This document shows, piece by piece, positions 15,016 through 18,975 of a stretch of 18,975 nucleotides of DNA (position 1 is the stretch's first letter; every line of letters starts with the position of its first letter). Made by a program: the position numbers and the translations under genes. The stretch is from Clostridia bacterium (GTDB lineage: Bacteria; Bacillota; DSM-521; Neomoorellales; Neomoorellaceae), in assembly GCA_012727745.1 (NCBI GenBank), contig JAAYGJ010000277.1, positions 1 through 18,975 on the forward strand. Reading direction: 5' to 3'. The notes under the pieces were generated by a model. That model was not told the DNA's origin, did not search any database, and worked only from the letters and a program-made list of their open reading frames with translations.

Positions 15016-15972
15016 CTAACCCTCCTTGGTATCGTAACTATCCTTAATGTTTTTACCGCTAACAACAGCCAGCGGTTGAGGAGCAGTAACTACTCCTCCC
15101 GGGTTGTCCTTCAGCAGAGGATAACCAAGCCGTTCACGCTGTTCCAGGTAAGCAGCGGCACACAGCCGGGCCAGGTGCCTTACGCGGCCTATATAAGCTG
15201 TCCGTTCGGTAACGCTGACAGCACCCCGGGCATCTAAAAGGTTAAATGTATGAGAACACTTCAGAACATAATCATAGGCTGGTTGCACCAATCCTTTAGC
15301 TATTATCCGCTGCGCTTCTTGCTCATAAGCATTGAAAAGGGATACCAGCATGGCCGTGTCAGCCTCATTAAAATTGTAATGGGAATAATCAACTTCCGTC
15401 TGGTGATGAACCTGGCCATAAGTTATCCCCTCTGCCCATTCGATATCAAAAACGTTGTCTACCTGCTGAATATACATGGCCAGTCGCTCCAGGCCGTAAG
15501 TAATTTCAGCGCTCACCGGACGGCAATCAAAACCGCCACACTGCTGAAAATAGGTAAACTGGGTAATCTCCATGCCGTCCAGCCAGACTTCCCATCCTAA
15601 GCCCCAGGCGCCTAGAGTGGGTGATTCCCAGTTATCTTCGACAAACCGTATGTCGTGTTCCTGAAGCTTAATGCCGATTGCTTCCAGGCTATTTAGATAC
15701 AGGTCCTGCACATTATCCGGTGAAGGCTTCAAAATAACCTGGTATTGGTAGTAGTGCTGTAAACGGTTGGGGTTTTCGCCATAACGGCCGTCTGTAGGCC
15801 GGCGCGAAGGTTCAACATAAGCCACCCGCCAGGGCTCCGGACCCAGGGCCCGCAAAAAGGTAGCCGGGTTCATAGTACCCGCACCCTTTTCTACATCGTA
15901 GGGCTGCTGCAATATACAGCCCTGATCCGCCCAGTATTGCTGGAGAATCATGATCAGTTGTTGAAAATTCAA
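15016..15972 (-). CDS. glyQ: glycyl-tRNA synthetase alpha subunit
   Basis: A 318-residue class II synthetase core that activates glycine. Diagnostic stretches are [60 protein letters not shown] and [16 protein letters not shown]. Start is TTG 15972, eight bases after AGGAG; a later ATG (codon 8) would cut into the conserved N-terminus. It is about 20 residues longer than many homologues because of a C-terminal tail. No glycine T-box sequence is visible in the 171 bases upstream; instead there are two GC-rich hairpins that could act as an attenuator. Confidence 0.98.
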   Translation of the reverse strand: MNFQQLIMILQQYWADQGCILQQPYDVEKGAGTMNPATFLRALGPEPWRVAYVEPSRRPTDGRYGENPNRLQHYYQYQVILKPSPDNVQDLYLNSLEAIGIKLQEHDIRFVEDNWESPTLGAWGLGWEVWLDGMEITQFTYFQQCGGFDCRPVSAEITYGLERLAMYIQQVDNVFDIEWAEGITYGQVHHQTEVDYSHYNFNEADTAMLVSLFNAYEQEAQRIIAKGLVQPAYDYVLKCSHTFNLLDARGAVSVTERTAYIGRVRHLARLCAAAYLEQRERLGYPLLKDNPGGVVTAPQPLAVVSGKNIKDSYDTKEG

Positions 15973-16047
15973 AGAGATTTCTCCTTCCTTACCCTCTCGC
16001 TTCTTAGTTCCATCACTTCAGCTCCATAAAAATGCTCAGCACACAAA

Positions 16048-16079
16048 CTCGGCTCCCGCCTGCCAGGGGCGGGAGCCGA
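16048..16079 (-). terminator. GC-rich hairpin before glyQ, terminator or attenuator
   Basis: A perfect 12-bp stem, TCGGCTCCCGCC (16049-16060) with GGCGGGAGCCGA (16068-16079), loop of seven. On the minus strand GTTTGTGTGC follows, a moderate T-rich end. It separates the recO-DUF4342 transcript from glyQS, or regulates read-through into glyQS. Confidence 0.6.
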
Positions 16080-16114
16080 AGCAATTACCTTTACGGGCCG
16101 GCCCCTGGCCAGCC
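16062..16114 (-). promoter_or_regulatory. possible antiterminator pairing in the glyQS leader
   Basis: On the minus-strand RNA, GGCUGGCC and GGCCGGCC (16114-16096) form an 8-bp hairpin that uses a U-G pair, so it is better formed in RNA of this strand than of the other. Its segment GCCAGGGGC (16109-16101) is also perfectly complementary to GCCCCUGGC (16070-16062), which spans the 5' arm and loop of the terminator hairpin. The two pairings exclude each other, as in an attenuator. It could be coincidence in GC-rich sequence. Confidence 0.3.
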
Positions 16115-16143
16115 TCATAGACAATAATTTAGCAAAACAGCCT

Positions 16144-16578
16144 CTAATTGTCAACTTCACTGTTTATATCCAGAGAATGTTCTTCCACCGTGCCATCGGG
16201 ACGTTCAATCTCCAGGGTATAACGGTTAAAAAGCGCTGCAACCGTACCGATCCCGGCTAGAATTGCCAGTTCTGCACTAAGCAATACGCCGACAATACCC
16301 AGGGCTCCGACAGTTGCCGGCAATTCAGCTACTGTCTTGCCCTCTTTTTTAATTTTTATCCGGGTCACATTTCCCTGGTGCAGGATAGTACGGACCTTTT
16401 CTACCAACGTTGAACTCCATTTTTCCAATTCGCTCTGGACATCTTTTTTATTAGCTGTTTCTTTCTGTATCAGAGCTTCCAGTAAGTCACCGTTAGCCTG
16501 TTGCAGAGCTTCCCTGGCTTCCCGGTAGCTAAGGTTCAAACGTTTGCGCAACTCATCAATCTTTTCCAGTTCGGTCAA
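16144..16578 (-). CDS. UBA-like / DUF4342 domain protein
   Basis: A 144-residue protein. Residues 1-42 (LRKRLNLSYREAREALQQANGDLLEALI) form a UBA/TS-N-like three-helix domain of the kind found in EF-Ts and NAC. Residues 50-125 match the DUF4342 type, with a basic KIKKEGK strand and a hydrophobic stretch (about 87-117, LPATVGALGIVGVLLSAELA and on) that could be a membrane segment or a buried helix. Function unknown. Start is TTG 16578 with GGAGG nine bases upstream, inside the last codons of recO (23-base overlap), so expression is tied to recO. Confidence 0.82.
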   Translation of the reverse strand: MTELEKIDELRKRLNLSYREAREALQQANGDLLEALIQKETANKKDVQSELEKWSSTLVEKVRTILHQGNVTRIKIKKEGKTVAELPATVGALGIVGVLLSAELAILAGIGTVAALFNRYTLEIERPDGTVEEHSLDINSEVDN

Positions 16579-17341
16579 TGTTATACACCTCCAATTTCAT
16601 TTCATTAATAAACAGCCGCGATCGGATTCTCCTGTCAAGATAGTATTCCAAAAAAGCGGGCATTATTTCCCTCAACTGCCTTCCCAGCACAGGGCTAATT
16701 TGCAATCTCCTTAGGTGGCGCCAGTTTAACCGGTTAAGGCGCTGCCAGATCTTTATGCTCCCAGGTAACAGGTAATACTCTGTGCCGTGCTGCCCCTGAC
16801 AATTATGGCAGAGGGCCCCCCCGGCAGCCGGTGCGAACGCAACCCGGGAAGCATTAGCTAAAGGTCCCTGGCAGGCAGCGCAAAAGTCCAACCGGGGCTC
16901 CAGGCCTAAAATCTTCAAAGTACGCGCCTCATAGGCCCTGCCCACCAGCTCAGGGTCAGTGGTTGCCAGCAACTCCAGGCCATGATTCAACAGGTAATAT
17001 ATTTCTGCTGCCGCCTGGCCGGGCAGGGCAATGGCATCAGCTATTTCCAGCAGGTAATAAGCATAAGCCAGGAGTGTTAAATCCTGGCGTAAGGCAGCAA
17101 ATATCGATTGAACCTCACACTGGGTTACGGTTACAAGGTTTTTACCGGCATAAAATAAAAAACGGGAACGGCAGAGCTGCTGGGTACCGCTGCGTAACTT
17201 GCTGTGAGGTTTACGTACCCCTTTAACAATAGCATCAATCCTGCCATAAGCGGGTGTCAAAATTGTTAGCAGCTGGTCTGCTTCCCGATAATCCCTTCCT
17301 TTGAGCACAATACCCTCAGCTTTAAAAAGCCCAGCCACCAC
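16556..17341 (-). CDS. recO: DNA repair and recombination protein RecO
   Basis: RecO, the mediator that anneals single strands and, with RecR, loads RecA on SSB-coated DNA. The N-terminal OB fold carries AEGIVLKGRDYREADQLLTI; the C-terminal part has a zinc-binding set CAAC...CHNC (about residues 154-157 and 178-181). I place the start at GTG 17341, five bases after the GGAG inside the yqzL end and two bases after the yqzL stop, giving 261 residues. GTG 17338 is an equally good choice; GTG 17347 would overlap the ribosome binding site. Length is normal for Firmicutes. Its 3' end overlaps the DUF4342 gene. Confidence 0.95.
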   Translation of the reverse strand: MVAGLFKAEGIVLKGRDYREADQLLTILTPAYGRIDAIVKGVRKPHSKLRSGTQQLCRSRFLFYAGKNLVTVTQCEVQSIFAALRQDLTLLAYAYYLLEIADAIALPGQAAAEIYYLLNHGLELLATTDPELVGRAYEARTLKILGLEPRLDFCAACQGPLANASRVAFAPAAGGALCHNCQGQHGTEYYLLPGSIKIWQRLNRLNWRHLRRLQISPVLGRQLREIMPAFLEYYLDRRIRSRLFINEMKLEVYNIDRTGKD

Positions 17342-17343
17342 TA

Positions 17344-17472
17344 TCACTCCATACTTTCACTCGTTGGGGCAACCGGAATGCGATCTTCCTGGATAACCCC
17401 GCGGTACATTAGATAGGCTTCTATGCTTCCGGTCAGAGCAAATATTTGCCAATAATCTTTACGGGTTTCCAT
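17344..17472 (-). CDS. yqzL: YqzL-family small protein, 42 residues
   Basis: A short gene between era and recO, the place where Bacillus and many Clostridia carry yqzL. The product starts METRKDYWQIFALTGSIEAY and continues LMYRGVIQ; the W-x-x-F-x-x-TGS-I-x-AYL-x-Y pattern is the YqzL signature. The remaining C-terminal 14 residues are not conserved in my memory of the family. Function is unknown. ATG 17472 has AAGGA eight bases upstream; an ATG nine bases further up is too close to that site. The stop lies two bases before the recO start, so translation is coupled. Confidence 0.85.
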   Translation of the reverse strand: METRKDYWQIFALTGSIEAYLMYRGVIQEDRIPVAPTSESME

Positions 17473-17513
17473 CGGTGTCATCCTTTCCGTGTTTCCCCTG
17501 CTATATCCTGTGT

Positions 17514-17552
17514 ACTAGTTAGGCTGGCCTAAAAGCGGCAGCCTATACTAGT
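17514..17552. repeat. inverted repeat between era and yqzL
   Basis: ACTAGTTAGGCTG (17514-17526) pairs with CAGCCTA and ACTAGT (17539-17545, 17547-17552) with one bulged base and a 12-base loop. No T-tract follows in the direction of transcription, so it is not a standard terminator; an RNA processing or stabilising hairpin is possible. Confidence 0.6.
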
Positions 17553-17563
17553 TTATCCTGGAA

Positions 17564-18460
17564 CTAAAGTTCCCCATAACCCAACTGTCGCAGGGCCAGC
17601 TCCTGCCGGCGCCAGTTTTTCTTTACCCGCACCCGCAAATTTAAAAAAATTTTAGTGCCCAGCAATGCTTCTATTTCCCGGCGGGCCTGGCTGCCTACTT
17701 CTTTTAGGCGCAAGCCCCCTTGGCCGATAATTATGCCTTTCTGCGACTCCCTTTCTACATATATAACGGCTTCAACATAAAGGCAATCGTTAGGACGCCG
17801 GGCCAGTTCGGTTATTACTACTGCTACCGCATGGGGAACCTCCTCCCGGGTAACCTGCAGCACCTGCTCCCTGATCAGCTCAGCCATCACAAAGCGTTCC
17901 GGCTGGTCAGTAACTATGTCCGCTGGATAATACTGGGGCCCCGGCGGCAGATATTCATAGATAAGCTCCGGCAGGTCAGCCACCCCGGTGCCTTCCAGAG
18001 CTGATACTGCACGGACAGCCTTAAAGTTAAACCTGGCTCGTAAAAATTGCTCCCGGCGCCCCAGCTCATCCTGCCCTACCAGGTCAACCTTGTTGAGGAC
18101 CAGGATCACCGGAACAGAAAGCTTGTTTAATTCGTCAATAATGTATTCTTCGCCACGGCCTGGCTCGACAGCAATATCTACTACATAGATGACCACATCA
18201 ACTTCAGCCAGTGCCGCCCGGGCCACCTTAACCATATAATCGCCCAGCTGGTGCTGGGGCTTATGCATACCCGGAGTATCTAAAAAAACGATCTGGTAGG
18301 TGTCTGTTGTCAACACCCCCAGGATTTTATTACGGGTTGTCTGAGGCTTGTCAGATATAATGGCGACTTTATGACATACCAGCCGGTTAAGCAGAGTAGA
18401 TTTCCCGGCATTGGGGCGGCCAATAAGAGCAGCAAAACCGGAACGATAGCTAGCGCTCAT
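17564..18460 (-). CDS. era: GTPase Era
   Basis: A 298-residue Era, a Ras-like GTPase that binds 16S rRNA and assists 30S assembly. G1 is GRPNAGKST (Ala where Val is commoner), G3 DTPGMHKP, G4 NKVD, and SAL is the G5 region. The C-terminal KH domain has GIIIGQGGLRLKEVGSQARREIE with the G-x-x-G loop. I start at ATG 18460 (MSASYRSGFAAL), ten bases after GAGGT; a GTG four codons upstream would overlap that site. The first 11 bases overlap the cdd stop, indicating coupling. Confidence 0.97.
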   Translation of the reverse strand: MSASYRSGFAALIGRPNAGKSTLLNRLVCHKVAIISDKPQTTRNKILGVLTTDTYQIVFLDTPGMHKPQHQLGDYMVKVARAALAEVDVVIYVVDIAVEPGRGEEYIIDELNKLSVPVILVLNKVDLVGQDELGRREQFLRARFNFKAVRAVSALEGTGVADLPELIYEYLPPGPQYYPADIVTDQPERFVMAELIREQVLQVTREEVPHAVAVVITELARRPNDCLYVEAVIYVERESQKGIIIGQGGLRLKEVGSQARREIEALLGTKIFLNLRVRVKKNWRRQELALRQLGYGEL

Positions 18461-18863
18461 CTGGACAGGCACCTCGCTTCAACCTGAAGCTATCAGGCAG
18501 TAGTTCTTTTAAATTGCGACAGTATACAGTACCGCCCGGCTGGCCGGTTATGATTTCCAACTCAGGGGCAAACTCAACTAGCACCTGGCGACAGGCGCCA
18601 CAGGGAAAGCAGACTTCCTGCTCGCCCCCGACCACAGCCAGAGCCACAAACTGCCGCTCACCTGCAGCCACCGCCTGAAACAAAGCTACCCGCTCGGCAC
18701 AAACGGTCAAGCTGTAAGCGCTGTTCTCTATATTACAACCGCTGTATATTTTACCTTCCCCGGTCAACAGGGCTGCTCCTACTTTAAATCGGGAATAAGG
18801 TGCATAAGCCCTTGCCCGGGCAGCGGCGGCTGCTGCCAATAAAGTCTGGGGTTCATAAAACAA
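18450..18863 (-). CDS. cdd: cytidine deaminase
   Basis: A zinc-dependent cytidine deaminase of pyrimidine salvage, converting (deoxy)cytidine to (deoxy)uridine. Catalytic block CNIENSAYSLTVCAER holds the zinc Cys and proton-shuttling Glu; PCGACRQVL holds the other two zinc cysteines; YAPYSRFKVGAALL is the N-terminal substrate block. I choose TTG 18863 (137 residues, the normal size), six bases after GGAGGG. The in-frame ATG at 18905 would add 14 residues unlike the family and place the ribosome binding site inside the gene. Upstream of 18906 to the window edge no gene can be assigned with confidence. Confidence 0.93.
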   Translation of the reverse strand: MFYEPQTLLAAAAAARARAYAPYSRFKVGAALLTGEGKIYSGCNIENSAYSLTVCAERVALFQAVAAGERQFVALAVVGGEQEVCFPCGACRQVLVEFAPELEIITGQPGGTVYCRNLKELLPDSFRLKRGACPDER

Positions 18864-18975
18864 AAATATCCCTCCGTTCTCTCCTGTAACAGGCTTTCCT
18901 ATCATATCATTTTCTGCTTCAGCCTGTACAATTATTTCCCGGATTGGCGCTACTGGCTGGCTCTCCTGTCACGCT

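Noticed and set aside
15973..16143. Glycine T-box riboswitch
   Set aside because: Searched for because it is expected before glyQS, but no T-box core sequence or specifier-loop pattern could be seen.
15969..16160. 63-residue ORF between the DUF4342 gene and glyQ
   Set aside because: GTG start without a ribosome binding site, overlaps both neighbours, and its middle is the terminator hairpin; composition looks like translated stem sequence.
18906..18975. 3' end of an upstream gene such as dgkA at the right edge
   Set aside because: None of the three frames gives a recognisable C-terminus; too little sequence to assign.

Overview
The window looks like a chromosomal segment of a Gram-positive, probably anaerobic and spore-forming Firmicute of the Clostridia. 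A Peptococcaceae/Desulfotomaculum-Moorella-like lineage is my best guess. The inference rests on three things: the conserved order cdd - era - yqzL - recO - glyQ - glyS - ccpN - yqfL - ppdK with dgt further on, strong purine-rich ribosome binding sites, and an anaerobe-type gene set (pyruvate phosphate dikinase, a cysteine-rich flavoprotein, a DUF523 protein, a soluble FAD-dependent reductase). Species cannot be named from the sequence alone. No rRNA, tRNA, CRISPR array, transposase or phage gene was seen.

Right half, 8.77-18.9 kb, all on the minus strand (read right to left): a housekeeping cluster. It runs cytidine deaminase (cdd), the GTPase Era, a 42-residue YqzL-family protein, the recombination mediator RecO, a UBA-like/DUF4342 protein, both subunits of glycyl-tRNA synthetase (glyQ, glyS), the CBS-domain repressor CcpN, the bifunctional PPDK regulator YqfL, and pyruvate phosphate dikinase (ppdK), closed by a strong intrinsic terminator. 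Genes overlap or are closely spaced. YqfL and PPDK form an enzyme/regulator pair, and CcpN-YqfL is the known gluconeogenic control pair of Bacillus. The full-length YqfL reading frame has no ATG, GTG or TTG start and seems to begin at AUA.

Middle, 4.55-8.6 kb, minus strand except the small ORF at its left edge: an accessory block. A short-chain dehydrogenase and a soluble FAD-dependent fumarate-reductase-like flavoprotein form one unit. Between them is a 32-codon relic that reads like the N-terminus of an EtfB/FixA protein joined in frame to the C-terminus of an EtfA protein, probably the scar of a lost electron-transfer flavoprotein. Tandem hairpins follow, then two small heat shock proteins (Hsp20), one with an unusual, almost uncharged Gly/Met/Ser-rich N-terminal region of about 130 residues.

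Left part, 0-4.75 kb: plus-strand genes for a DUF523 protein, an SDH-family Clp-fold serine protease and a possible 60-residue protein; and minus-strand pairs ybjQ-rnhA and flavoprotein-dgt. The first 232 bases hold no protein gene but contain a plus-strand promoter-like sequence, a long stem and a T-tract that may mark a small RNA convergent to dgt. No stretch of more than 300 bases lacks a gene.
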